This document shows positions 24,717 through 33,161 of a DNA stretch of 64,000 bases, one piece after another. The stretch spans positions 3,790,001 through 3,854,000 of the forward strand of contig NC_014391.1 in assembly GCF_000145235.1 (NCBI RefSeq), given 5' to 3'. The translations under genes were made by a program, and so were the position numbers. Below the pieces are notes generated by a model that saw nothing but the letters and a program-made list of their open reading frames with translations, had not been told where the DNA came from and did no database searches. Position 1 is the first letter of the stretch; every line of letters begins with the position of its first letter. Source of the DNA: Micromonospora aurantiaca ATCC 27029. GTDB lineage: Bacteria; Actinomycetota; Actinomycetes; Mycobacteriales; Micromonosporaceae.

Positions 24717-25271
24717 ATGGTCGACGAGGTGCTCTTCGTCTGCCACGCGAACATGTGCCGGTCACCGATGGCGGAGTTCATCGCCCGCCGGATGCTGGCC
24801 GGCCTGCCGCTGGCGGTGGCCAGCGCGGGGACCGACGCGATCGACGGTGCTGCCATGCACCCGTACGCGGTCGAGGTGACCGCGGCCACCGGCGCGGACC
24901 CGGCGGCCTTCCGCACCCGCCGGCTGCGCGCCGAGCACCTGACCGGGGCGGCGCTGGTGCTGACCGCGACCCGCCGGCAACGCTCGGCCTGCACCTCGCT
25001 GGCGCCGGCCGCGCTGACCCGGACGTTCACGCTGCGGCAGTTCGCCCGGCTGGCGGCCGAGGCCCGCCCCGCCGAGGCGGAGGCGGGCACGCCGTTGCGG
25101 GCAGCGGTGTCGGCCGCGGTCCGCGCCCGGGGGCGGCTGCAACCCGCCGCCCCCGACGCGGAGGACCTGCGCGACCCGATCGGCGGTTCGCCCGCCGACT
25201 TCCGGCGCTGTGCCGAGGAGATCGAGCGGTCGATCCGGCCCGTGCTCGCACTCATCGCGACAGCCGGGTGA
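24717..25271 (+). CDS. Low-molecular-weight protein-tyrosine phosphatase
   Basis: The 184-residue protein has the LMW-PTP loop at its N-terminus, VCHANMCRSPMAE (C-x5-R-S), and the general-acid Asp in LRDPIGGSPADFRRC. It is longer than the usual 150 residues because of an insertion around residues 115-145. It probably removes phosphate from the Tyr cluster of the Wzz-like kinase encoded opposite it, with which it overlaps tail to tail by 20 bases. GAGAGGGG precedes the start. Confidence 0.9.
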   Translation: MVDEVLFVCHANMCRSPMAEFIARRMLAGLPLAVASAGTDAIDGAAMHPYAVEVTAATGADPAAFRTRRLRAEHLTGAALVLTATRRQRSACTSLAPAALTRTFTLRQFARLAAEARPAEAEAGTPLRAAVSAAVRARGRLQPAAPDAEDLRDPIGGSPADFRRCAEEIERSIRPVLALIATAG

Positions 25272-26700
25272 GTTCCTGCGTCCGGTCGCCCACGGCCTTC
25301 GCGCCCCGCCGGGTGCCGGCCCGGTCGGCCGGTACGGAGGGCGCCGCTGGCGGCACGACCACCTTGTACGCCTCGTACTGGTAGGCGTCCGACTTGGCCA
25401 CCTTGGCCATGTTCAGCACGCAGCCGAGCAGGCGCACCGAGACCGAGCTGAGCGCGTGCGCCGCCGCCGCGACCTGGCTGCGGGAGGTACGCCCCTGCTG
25501 GGTGACCAGGAGCGCGCCGTCGGCCTGCACGGCCACCACCACGCCGTCGGTGACCGCCAGCAGCGGCGCGGTGTCGATGACCACGATGTCCGCCGAGTCC
25601 CGCAGCGCGACCAGCAGGTCCGCCATGGACTTGGAGCCGAGCAGCTCGCTCGGGTTGGGCGGGGTGGCGCCGCTGGGCAGCACCAGCAGGGACTTCTCCC
25701 CCCAGCGCTGCACCACGTCACCGACCTGGACGTCGCCGACCAGCACGTCGGTGAGGCCGACGCCGCCGTCGAGCCCGAGGTAGTCGGCGACCTTGGGGCG
25801 GCGCAGGTCGGCGTCGATCAGCAGCACCCGCCAGCCCGCCTCGGCCAGCGCGATGGCGGTGTTGCAGGCCATCGTGGTCTTGCCCTCGCCCTGCAACGCG
25901 CTGGTGACCGCGATGACCCGGGCCGGCTCGTGCACGTCCACGAAGCGCAGGTTGGTACGCAGCTTGCGGACCGCCTCGGCCCGGGCGGAGGTGGCCGCGT
26001 CGCCGACGATCAGCGGCGCCGACCGCGCGCCGGTCTCGTACGGGATCTCGCCGAGCAGCGGACTGCCGGTCACCCGTTGCAGCCCGGCGCCGTCGCGCAT
26101 CCGGACGTCGGCCACCCCGCGCAGCACTGCGAGGCCGACGCCGAGCAGCAGGCCGAGCAGACCGCCCAGGACCAGGTTGCGGGTGGGCTGCGGCGAGACC
26201 GGGTTGGAGGTGACGCGGGGACCGCTGACCACCTCGATCTTGATCGGCGGGGCCTTGCCGTCCGGCGGCGTCTCGACCTTGCGGACCAGATCGGTGAACT
26301 TCGTCGCGAGCGTCTCGGTGGTCTTCAACGCCCGGGTCTGGTCGGTGTCGGTGATCGTCGCCTGGAGCAGGACCGTGCCGGCCGTGGCGGTGGTGTGGAT
26401 CCGGCTGCGCACCTGGTCGGCGGTGAGGCCGAGCGGCGCGTCGGCGACCACGCTCTGCGCCAGCCGGTCGCTGGTGAGCAGGTCACCGTAGGACTTCACC
26501 CGCTGCTGGAGGAAGAGGCTGCCCTGGTAGGCGTCGGTGACCCCCTGGCTGGGCGTGGTGACGAAGAACGTCACCGAGGCCTCGTACCGAGGCGCCGTCC
26601 GGACCGTCACCAGCGCGGCGGTGCCCAGACCGAGCATCACCGTCACCAGCACGATCCACCAGTGGCGTCGGACCAGGCGCAGGTAGCCGAGAACGTCCAT
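25252..26700 (-). CDS. Wzz-like polysaccharide co-polymerase / BY-type tyrosine kinase
   Basis: The 482-residue protein begins with a Wzz domain (transmembrane helix at about 15-33, extracytoplasmic part, second helix near 173-192) and continues in a cytoplasmic BY-kinase domain: SALQGEGKTTMACN (Walker A), LLIDADLRRPK (Walker A') and IVVIDTAPLL (Walker B). The C-terminal tail has a YQYEAY cluster, the usual autophosphorylation site. It controls chain length and export of an exopolysaccharide. The start at 26700 is backed by GAGGGGGAGCG. Confidence 0.93.
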   Translation of the reverse strand: MDVLGYLRLVRRHWWIVLVTVMLGLGTAALVTVRTAPRYEASVTFFVTTPSQGVTDAYQGSLFLQQRVKSYGDLLTSDRLAQSVVADAPLGLTADQVRSRIHTTATAGTVLLQATITDTDQTRALKTTETLATKFTDLVRKVETPPDGKAPPIKIEVVSGPRVTSNPVSPQPTRNLVLGGLLGLLLGVGLAVLRGVADVRMRDGAGLQRVTGSPLLGEIPYETGARSAPLIVGDAATSARAEAVRKLRTNLRFVDVHEPARVIAVTSALQGEGKTTMACNTAIALAEAGWRVLLIDADLRRPKVADYLGLDGGVGLTDVLVGDVQVGDVVQRWGEKSLLVLPSGATPPNPSELLGSKSMADLLVALRDSADIVVIDTAPLLAVTDGVVVAVQADGALLVTQQGRTSRSQVAAAAHALSSVSVRLLGCVLNMAKVAKSDAYQYEAYKVVVPPAAPSVPADRAGTRRGAKAVGDRTQELTRLSR

Positions 26701-26885
26701 CACGCTCCCCCTCGCGACACGCCGGTCTGCCGATGAAACTGCACGAAAGCCCCCTAAAAACACCAGTCGCCGTGCCAGGATCGAATCGCCTATTCACGAC
26801 GTTACGTGACTGGACGACAGTAAACGACCGAACAGGCACAGACGGTCTAATCCTTTCAATACGGATAGGACGTAGAGGGCAGCCC

Positions 26886-28733
26886 ATGGATCGTGACGCG
26901 ATCACAGCCGTTCGACCCGCCGGCCGGATCACCCACCGCGCCGCCACCCTTTCCCTGTTAACGCTGGACACGGCCGCGTGGTGCGGAGGTTTTCTCGGCG
27001 CCGCCTGGACGCGGTACGAATTCGACCTCACCGCCGCCGCCAGCGCCCGTACGCTCGGCATGGCGCTGGCCTGCGCCGCGCTGTACGCCGTGCTCACGCT
27101 GCTGCGGTCCCGGCTCTACGGCCGGTATCCGATCGGCAGCGCCGGCGACGCGCAGGGCCTGGCCACCACCGTCGCGCTCGTCGCGGCCGTCGGTTTCGTC
27201 GCCCTGCTGCCGTGGACGCAGCACCCGGTGCCGGCCAGCACGCCGCTGATCGGCGGCTCGGTCGCACTCGTGGTGATGGCGACCGCCCGGGGAGTCTGGC
27301 GGGCCCACGCCGACCGCCGGCCGCCCGCCGCACGACACGCCGAGCGCTGCCTGATCTACGGGGTGGACGCGGCGAGCGAGCGGCTCGTCCGGGTGCTGCT
27401 GCACGACCCGGACAGCAGCTACCGGCCGGTGGGCCTGCTCGACGACGCGCCCGACAGCCGCGGACTGCGGCTGGAGCGGCTGCGCGTGCTCGGCGGCCGG
27501 GAACAGATCGCCGCCGCCGTCCGTGCCACCCGGGCGAGCACAGTCATCTTCTCGATGAGCGGCTCGGATCCGCAGCTGCTGCGCGACGTCCGGACCCGCA
27601 CGCTGGAGGCCGGCGCGGCGTTCAAGGTCCTGCCGCCGGTACGCGAGGTCCTCGACCGCCCGGTGGCCGCCACCGACGTACGCGACCTCCAGCTCACCGA
27701 CCTGCTGGGCCGCGCGCACCGGGTGGCCGAGCTGAGCGTGGAGCGCGGCGGGCTGGCCGGGCGCCGGGTGCTCGTCACCGGCGCCGGCGGCTCGATCGGC
27801 TCGGAACTGTGCCGGCAGATCGCCCGCTGCGAGCCGGACGAGCTGATGATGCTCGACCGGGACGAGTCCGCGCTGCACGCCTTGCAGATGTCCCTGCACG
27901 GGCGCGCGCTGCTGGACGGGCCGGAGCTGATCCTCGCCGACATCCGCGACGCCGAGGGCATCGCCCGGGTGATCGCCGACCGGCAGCCCGACGTGGTGTT
28001 CCACGCCGCGGCGCTCAAGCACCTCACGCTGCTCCAGCGCCATCCCGGCGAGGCGATCAAGACCAACATCCTGGGTACGCTGAACGTGCTGGAGGCGTGC
28101 CGGGACGTCGCCGAGTTCGTGAACATCTCCACCGACAAGGCGGCCAACCCGGCGAGCGTCCTCGGCTACTCCAAGCGGATCACCGAACGGCTCACCGCCT
28201 ACCACGCGCAGCGGCTCAACGGTCGATACCTGAGCGTCCGGTTCGGCAACGTGCTCAGCAGCCGCGGCTCGGTGCTCACCGCGTTCCAGGCGCAGATCCG
28301 GGCCGGGGTGCCGATCACCGTCACCCACCCCGATGTGACCCGCTACTTCATGACCGTGCAGGAGGCGGTGCACCTGGTGCTCCAGGCCGCGACGATCGGC
28401 CGGGGCGGCGAGGCGCTGGTGCTCGACATGGGCGAGCCGGTCCGGATCGCCGACGTGGCGCGCCGGCTGGCCGCCGAGGCGGACCGCCCGACGGAGATCG
28501 TCTTCACCGGCCTGCGACCGGGCGAGAAGCTGCACGAGCACCTGTTCGGCGCCGACGAGGTGGACAGCCGGCCGCTGCACCCACTCATCTCCCACGTCCC
28601 CGTGCCCGAACTGGACCCGGACGAGGTGCGCGGGCTCGACCCGTACGCCGACCCGGACGAGCTGATCAAGCGGATGGCCGCGTTCTGCGACCCGGTCGGG
28701 GCGTCCCTGCCGGCCCTGCCCGGACAGCGCTGA
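26886..28733 (+). CDS. Membrane nucleotide-sugar 4,6-dehydratase/epimerase (CapD/PglF-type)
   Basis: The 615-residue protein has four N-terminal membrane helices, a first Rossmann-like domain (RCLIYGVDAASERLVRVLL) and a catalytic SDR domain with VTGAGGSIGSELCRQIA, the conserved STDKAANPASVLGYSKR and GLRPGEKLHEHLF. This is the layout of CapD, PglF and WbpM enzymes, which convert UDP-GlcNAc-type sugars to 4-keto-6-deoxy or epimerised precursors for capsules and glycans. AGAGGG before the ATG at 26886 supports this start over the longer frame. It is divergent from the kinase gene. Confidence 0.92.
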   Translation: MDRDAITAVRPAGRITHRAATLSLLTLDTAAWCGGFLGAAWTRYEFDLTAAASARTLGMALACAALYAVLTLLRSRLYGRYPIGSAGDAQGLATTVALVAAVGFVALLPWTQHPVPASTPLIGGSVALVVMATARGVWRAHADRRPPAARHAERCLIYGVDAASERLVRVLLHDPDSSYRPVGLLDDAPDSRGLRLERLRVLGGREQIAAAVRATRASTVIFSMSGSDPQLLRDVRTRTLEAGAAFKVLPPVREVLDRPVAATDVRDLQLTDLLGRAHRVAELSVERGGLAGRRVLVTGAGGSIGSELCRQIARCEPDELMMLDRDESALHALQMSLHGRALLDGPELILADIRDAEGIARVIADRQPDVVFHAAALKHLTLLQRHPGEAIKTNILGTLNVLEACRDVAEFVNISTDKAANPASVLGYSKRITERLTAYHAQRLNGRYLSVRFGNVLSSRGSVLTAFQAQIRAGVPITVTHPDVTRYFMTVQEAVHLVLQAATIGRGGEALVLDMGEPVRIADVARRLAAEADRPTEIVFTGLRPGEKLHEHLFGADEVDSRPLHPLISHVPVPELDPDEVRGLDPYADPDELIKRMAAFCDPVGASLPALPGQR

Positions 28734-28736
28734 CCC

Positions 28737-28791
28737 GCCGGCCGACGGGACGCCCCACCCAGGTGGTGAGACGGGCGTCCCATCGGCCGGC
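28737..28791 (+). terminator. Terminator after the dehydratase gene
   Basis: GCCGGCCGACGGGACGCCC and GGGCGTCCCATCGGCCGGC form a 19-bp stem with one mismatch and a 17-base loop, three bases after the stop codon. It separates the polysaccharide locus from nhaA. Confidence 0.7.
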
Positions 28792-28821
28792 TCGGCTCGC
28801 CGCCGGTGGCGGCGCCCGTTA

Positions 28822-28874
28822 GGGTTGGTCCAGGTGTGCCGGGAAGCCTGGTCGGCGATGGTTCCGCCGACCCC
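28822..28874 (+). promoter_or_regulatory. Candidate nhaA-I (lithium, Li-I) riboswitch in the nhaA leader
   Basis: The nhaA leader starts near a TAGGGT hexamer at 28820 and can fold into a compact three-stem RNA: P1 GGGT (28822-28825) with ACCC (28870-28873), a hairpin CCAGG/CCTGG closing around TGTGCCGGGAAG, and a second hairpin GTCGGC/GCCGAC. The GCCGGGAAGCCTGG core and the position in front of nhaA recall the nhaA-I motif, later shown to bind Li+. The match is from memory and needs a covariance-model test. Confidence 0.55.
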
Positions 28875-28894
28875 AGCTTCCGAACGGACGCCGC

Positions 28895-30196
28895 ATGCCC
28901 CAGCACACCCCGCACCGCTCCCGCCTGCTGTCCCGCCGCTCCTGGCCGGAGGCCCGCTTCCTGGCCGACGTGCTGCGCACCGAGACCGTCGGCGGCGGCC
29001 TGCTGCTACTCGGCGCGGTGCTCGCCCTGATCTGGGCCAACTCGCCGTGGCGCGCCACGTACGCCGGACTGAGCCACTGGGTGCCCTGGCCCGGCGGCGC
29101 CGGCCTGCACCTCGACCTCGACCTGCGCACCTGGGCCGCCGACGGGCTGCTGGCGATCTTCTTCTTCGTGGTCGGCCTGGAACTCAAGCGCGAGTTCGTC
29201 GCCGGTGACCTGCGCGACCCCCGCCGGGCCGCGTTGCCGGTGGTCGCCGCGCTCGGCGGCATGATCGCGCCCGCGCTGGTCTACCTGGCGGTGACGCTCA
29301 GCGCCGGCGGCGACGGCCTGCGCGGATGGGCCATCCCCACCGCCACCGACATCGCCTTCGCGCTCGCCGTGCTCGCCGTCATCAGCTCCCACCTGCCGCA
29401 GGGGCTGCGCGCCTTCCTGCTGACCCTCGCCGTGGTCGACGACCTCTTCGCGATCACCATCATCGCGGTCTTCTACACCGACGGGTTCCACCCGCTGCCG
29501 CTGCTCGCCGCGCTGCTGCCGATCGCCGCGTTCGGGCTGCTCGTGCAGCGGCGGCGGACCTGGTGGTGGGCGCTGATCCCGCTCGCGGTGACCGCCTGGG
29601 CGCTGGTGCACGCCTCCGGTGTGCACGCCACGGTGGCGGGCGTGCTGCTCGGCTTCACCGTGCCGGTGCTGCGCGGACGCGACGGCGCACCCGGTCTCGC
29701 CGAGCGGCTGGAGCACCGCTGGCGGCCGGTCTCCGCGGGCCTGGCCGTACCGGTCTTCGCCTTCTTCGCCGCCGGGGTGACGCTGGTCGGGGTGGACCTG
29801 GGCGGCGTGCTCACCAGCCCCGTGGTGCTCGCGGTGGCCGCCGGGCTGGTGCTCGGCAAGGTGATCGGCGTGTTCGGCTCGACGTACCTGCTCGCCCGGT
29901 TCACCAGGGCCGAACTGGACGAGGAGATCACCTGGGCCGACCTGGCCGGGCTGGCGCTGCTGGCCGGAATCGGGTTCACCGTGTCGCTGCTCATCGGCGA
30001 GCTGGCGTTCGGCGCCGGCAGCCCGGAGGAGGACGGCGTCAAGGTGGCGGTACTGCTCGGCTCGCTCACCTCCGCGCTGCTGGCCTCGGTGGTGCTGGTC
30101 CGCCGCAACCGGGTCTACCGGCGGATCAGCGAACGGGAGAGCCGGGACGCCGACGGCGACGGCGTCCCGGACGTCTACCAGGAGGGCCCGGCCTGA
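28895..30196 (+). CDS. nhaA: Na+/H+ antiporter NhaA
   Basis: The 433-residue protein has about twelve hydrophobic segments and key NhaA residues: GLELKREFVAGDLRDP (helix III region), WAIPTATDIAFALAVL (helix IV) and TLAVVDDLFAITII, holding the paired Asp residues that bind Na+ or H+ in helix V. It exchanges Na+ or Li+ for protons. The C-terminus carries an extra tail (ERESRDADGDGVPDVYQEGPA) that may bind a divalent ion through its Asp residues. A structured leader precedes it. Confidence 0.95.
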   Translation: MPQHTPHRSRLLSRRSWPEARFLADVLRTETVGGGLLLLGAVLALIWANSPWRATYAGLSHWVPWPGGAGLHLDLDLRTWAADGLLAIFFFVVGLELKREFVAGDLRDPRRAALPVVAALGGMIAPALVYLAVTLSAGGDGLRGWAIPTATDIAFALAVLAVISSHLPQGLRAFLLTLAVVDDLFAITIIAVFYTDGFHPLPLLAALLPIAAFGLLVQRRRTWWWALIPLAVTAWALVHASGVHATVAGVLLGFTVPVLRGRDGAPGLAERLEHRWRPVSAGLAVPVFAFFAAGVTLVGVDLGGVLTSPVVLAVAAGLVLGKVIGVFGSTYLLARFTRAELDEEITWADLAGLALLAGIGFTVSLLIGELAFGAGSPEEDGVKVAVLLGSLTSALLASVVLVRRNRVYRRISERESRDADGDGVPDVYQEGPA

Positions 30197-30202
30197 ACCG
30201 GC

Positions 30203-30236
30203 GCGGCGGGCGTGACCAGCCGGTCACGCCCGCCGC
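30203..30236. terminator. Bidirectional terminator between nhaA and a small gene
   Basis: GCGGCGGGCGTGACC (30203-30217), a four-base AGCC loop and GGTCACGCCCGCCGC (30222-30236) form a perfect 15-bp stem between two converging genes. Confidence 0.75.
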
Positions 30237-30256
30237 ACGGGTCGGCGCGGTACGCC

Positions 30257-30460
30257 TCAGCGCCGGCGCTCGGCCGGGCGCGGCTCGCGCTTGCGCTCCG
30301 GTTCCTCGAGCGCCTCGGCGGCCGGGGCGGTGAGGTCGTCACCGGGCACGGCCACCTGCTCGGCGCGGTCCTGCTCGTCCTCGCGCCCGCCCGGCGGCGG
30401 CTCCGGCGCGGTGGCGCCCCCGGCGAAGCCGTACTCGTTGGGCTCGTCGTGCCTGCTCAT
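30257..30460 (-). CDS. Small hydrophilic protein, probably disordered
   Basis: The 67-residue protein has no hydrophobic segment and is rich in Glu, Arg, Pro and Gly (starts MSRHDEPNEYGFAGG, ends RKREPRPAERRR), so it is probably disordered in isolation. GGGAGG lies nine bases before the ATG, which is the main reason to call it. It converges on nhaA, with a strong hairpin between. No function is evident. Confidence 0.6.
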   Translation of the reverse strand: MSRHDEPNEYGFAGGATAPEPPPGGREDEQDRAEQVAVPGDDLTAPAAEALEEPERKREPRPAERRR

Positions 30461-30592
30461 GGGCGGAACCTCCCGGTCGTGCCGATTCGTCCTCCGCCGG
30501 GCGGTCACCGCCACGGCGCTCACCCGGGCTACTTACCCACCGAGGCGCTCTCCGATCATCGGGCGCCGCCGCACCACTCACGTCGGTTCCGC

Positions 30593-31180
30593 TCAGGTCA
30601 GCTCGGAGACCGCCTCGAAGATCAGCCAGAGGCCGCAGATGGCGAACAGCACCGCCGCGCCGTAGCGGATGGTCCGCTCCGGCAGGTGCCGGCCGAGCAT
30701 CCGGCCCACCAGGATCGCCAGCGCGTCCGCTGCGACCATGCCGAGCGTCGACCCGAGCCAGGTGCCGAACCAGCCGTACTTGGTGGCCAGCGTGATGGTG
30801 GCGAGCATGGTCTTGTCGCCCAGCTCGGCCAGGAAGAACGCCACACCGACGGCGATGACGGCGGACCGGCCGCCGCGCTCGGCCTTGCGCTTCTCCTCCT
30901 CGGTCAGCCTGTCGCCGCGCAGCGTCCAGGCGCCGAAGCCGAGGAACGCCAGACCGGCGATGAGCGAGATCCAGTCGGTGGGCAGTGCGGCGTTCAGGCC
31001 GTACCCGATGGCCACCGAGGCCAGGTGGACGACGGCGGTGGCGATCGTGATGCCGATGAGCACCGGCACCGGCTTGAACCGCGTGGCGAACGTCAGTGCC
31101 ATGAGCTGGGACTTGTCGCCCAGCTCGGCGACGAAGATGACGCCGAAGCTGACCACCAGCGCGACGAGGAAACCCTCCAT
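30593..31180 (-). CDS. UPF0016 (GDT1/TMEM165-like) Mn2+/Ca2+ transporter
   Basis: The 195-residue protein has six hydrophobic segments and two copies of the family hallmark E-x-G-D-K-S/T: FVAELGDKSQLMALTFAT in the first half and FLAELGDKTMLATITLAT in the second, marking an inverted repeat. UPF0016 proteins export Mn2+ or Ca2+ in exchange for protons. The start at 31180 follows the family N-terminus MEGFLVAL. A Mn2+-type riboswitch in its leader supports a role in Mn2+ efflux. Confidence 0.9.
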   Translation of the reverse strand: MEGFLVALVVSFGVIFVAELGDKSQLMALTFATRFKPVPVLIGITIATAVVHLASVAIGYGLNAALPTDWISLIAGLAFLGFGAWTLRGDRLTEEEKRKAERGGRSAVIAVGVAFFLAELGDKTMLATITLATKYGWFGTWLGSTLGMVAADALAILVGRMLGRHLPERTIRYGAAVLFAICGLWLIFEAVSELT

Positions 31181-31239
31181 GTGAACCTTCCCGATCAAGC
31201 CGGGAGGAGGAACGGGGGCGCCCTCGACCCGGCTGCGAC

Positions 31240-31345
31240 AGCCTGAGTCGAAGGTCTCGCCCGCCCCGGAGACCGGGGCCGCGTGGCCGGATGCGGAACG
31301 CACCAGTGTGTCGACCACGACATTGGGGGCTACTCCCCTTCGCGC
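31240..31345 (-). promoter_or_regulatory. yybP-ykoY (Mn2+) riboswitch
   Basis: Read on the minus strand, the leader carries AAGGGGAGTAGC (31329-31340), the near-invariant 5' part of yybP-ykoY, and then GGCGAGACCTTCGACTCAGGC (reverse complement of 31241-31260 and its flank), which resembles the conserved GAC 3' part. Between them sits a GC-rich hairpin (GGCCCCGGTCTCCGGGGC). This RNA class binds Mn2+ and turns on Mn2+ exporter genes such as the one 60 bases downstream. Confidence 0.8.
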
Positions 31346-31407
31346 CGCCAGCCTAGCCGATCACCGGCCGCCCCGGTCACCGGGTGTGGGCGGGGCCACG
31401 GCGGCCC

Positions 31408-32373
31408 TCAGTCGGCCCGGGCCAGGCTCACCCCGAACAGCCCGTCCGGGTCGGTCCAGAACGCCCGCCGGTCGAACCCGGCGGCGGTCAGCTCGGCTGC
31501 GATCCCCTCCGGCCGGAACTTGGCCGACACCTCGGTCCGCAGCTCCTCGCCGGCGGCGAACACCACGTCGGTGTCCAGGACCCGCACCCGGGCCGGGTGC
31601 TCGGCGCGCAACCGCATCTCGATCCACTCCCGGTCGGGATCCCAGACCGCCACGTGCCGGAACGCGTCGACGTCGAAGTCCGCGCCCAGCTCACGGTTGA
31701 TCACCCGGAGCACGTTGCGGTTGAACTCGGCGGTCACGCCCGCCGCGTCGTCGTACGCGGGCACGATCACGCCCGGGTCCTTGACCAGGTCGGTGCCGAC
31801 CAGCAGCCAGTCGCCGGTCTCCAGCGCCGCGCGCATCGCGGTGAGGAACTCGGCCCGCTCCACCGGCAGCAGGTTGCCGATCGTGCCGCCGAGGAACGCC
31901 ACCAGACGACGGCCGCCGGTGGGCAGCCGGTCCAGGTGACGGGTGAAGTCACCGACGATCCCCCGCACCCGCAGCCCCGGGTACGCGGCGGCGATCTGCT
32001 CGGTGGACGACCGCAACGCGCTCACCGAGACGTCCAGCGGCACGAACGTGCCCAGGTCGCCGTGGCGGGTGAACGCGTCGAGCAGCAGCCGGGTCTTCTC
32101 CGACGAGCCCGAACCCAGCTCGATCAGCGTCTTCGCCCCGGTCATGGTGGCGACGTCGTCGGCGTGCGCGGCCAGCACCGCCCGCTCGGCCCGCGTCGGG
32201 TAGTACTCCGGCAGGCGGGTGATCTCCTCGAACAGCTCGCTGCCCCGGGCGTCGTAGAACCACTTCGGCGGCAGCCACTTCGGCGTCGCGGCCAGCCCGA
32301 CCCGCACGTCCTCCCGCAACCCACGGTCGAGGTCCTGCTGCTCCAGGTGGATCTCCAGCGGCTCCGCGCTCAT
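31408..32373 (-). CDS. egtD: L-histidine N-alpha-methyltransferase EgtD
   Basis: The 321-residue protein has the typical length of EgtD and its motifs: PPKWFYDARGSELFEEITRLPEYYPTRAE near the N-terminus and the SAM-binding LIELGSGSSEKTRLLL near residue 88. It converts histidine to hercynine using three SAM molecules, the first committed step in ergothioneine synthesis. Its ATG overlaps the stop of egtC by four bases. AGAGGAC precedes it. Confidence 0.95.
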   Translation of the reverse strand: MSAEPLEIHLEQQDLDRGLREDVRVGLAATPKWLPPKWFYDARGSELFEEITRLPEYYPTRAERAVLAAHADDVATMTGAKTLIELGSGSSEKTRLLLDAFTRHGDLGTFVPLDVSVSALRSSTEQIAAAYPGLRVRGIVGDFTRHLDRLPTGGRRLVAFLGGTIGNLLPVERAEFLTAMRAALETGDWLLVGTDLVKDPGVIVPAYDDAAGVTAEFNRNVLRVINRELGADFDVDAFRHVAVWDPDREWIEMRLRAEHPARVRVLDTDVVFAAGEELRTEVSAKFRPEGIAAELTAAGFDRRAFWTDPDGLFGVSLARAD

Positions 32374-33152
32374 CGAGTGTCCTCTCTTGCGGTGGGTACG
32401 GATCGTCGGACGGCGGTCGTCTCCCGCACGTCGAGCCCGCCCGTGGTCGCCACCACGAGCCGGCCGTCCGGCACGGCCCGCCAGGCCGGGTCGTCGTCGA
32501 ACGGTTCGGACGCCAGCAGCACCGAGTCCGGGCCGCGGCGCACCGACAGCGCGTGCCCGGCCGTGCTCGCCACCACAGTCGTACCGTCGGTGAGCAGCAG
32601 GTTCAGCCGCGAGCCGGGAGCGGCGGCGGCGACCGCCGCGACGGTGTCCGCCACCGCCTCGTCGGGTGGCGCGCCGGCCCGCAGCCGGTGCCGGACCAGC
32701 GCCCACAGCAGCGCCGAGTCGGTCGGCACGTCGAGTGTGATCAGGTCGCGCACGGGCAGGCCGGCGGCGAGCGGGACCAGGCTGTCCGGCCAGCCCTTCA
32801 CCACGCCGTTGTGGCTGAACAGCCACCGCCCCTCGGCGAAGGGCGCCGCGGCGGTCTCGTGCAGCGGCATGCCGACGGTGGCGGATCGGACCGCGGCCAG
32901 CACCGCCCGCACCCGCGTCACGGCGGCCAGCTCCGGCAGCGTGGTGTCGCTCCACATCGGCTGGGCCCGCCGGTAGCGGACCGGGTCGCCGTCGTCGGGA
33001 TACCAGGCGACGCCGAAACCGTCGGCGTTTATCGTGCCGCCGCCACGCATGTCACGCGGTGCCCACGACTGGCGCAGCAGCCCGTACGGCGGGTCGGACA
33101 GCAGGCTGCGCAGGAGCACGGGTGGACCGAGGTACGCGAGGTGACGGCACAT
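32370..33152 (-). CDS. egtC: Gamma-glutamyl-hercynylcysteine S-oxide amidohydrolase EgtC
   Basis: The 260-residue protein starts MCRHLAYLG, so processing exposes Cys2 as N-terminal nucleophile of a class II glutamine-amidotransferase fold. RGGGTINADGFGVAWY and WLFSHNGVVKGW are the other conserved substrate-binding pieces. EgtC removes the glutamyl group from the sulfoxide intermediate. It lies between egtB and egtD and overlaps egtD by four bases. Confidence 0.94.
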   Translation of the reverse strand: MCRHLAYLGPPVLLRSLLSDPPYGLLRQSWAPRDMRGGGTINADGFGVAWYPDDGDPVRYRRAQPMWSDTTLPELAAVTRVRAVLAAVRSATVGMPLHETAAAPFAEGRWLFSHNGVVKGWPDSLVPLAAGLPVRDLITLDVPTDSALLWALVRHRLRAGAPPDEAVADTVAAVAAAAPGSRLNLLLTDGTTVVASTAGHALSVRRGPDSVLLASEPFDDDPAWRAVPDGRLVVATTGGLDVRETTAVRRSVPTAREDTR

Positions 33153-33161
33153 CGGGCCGGC

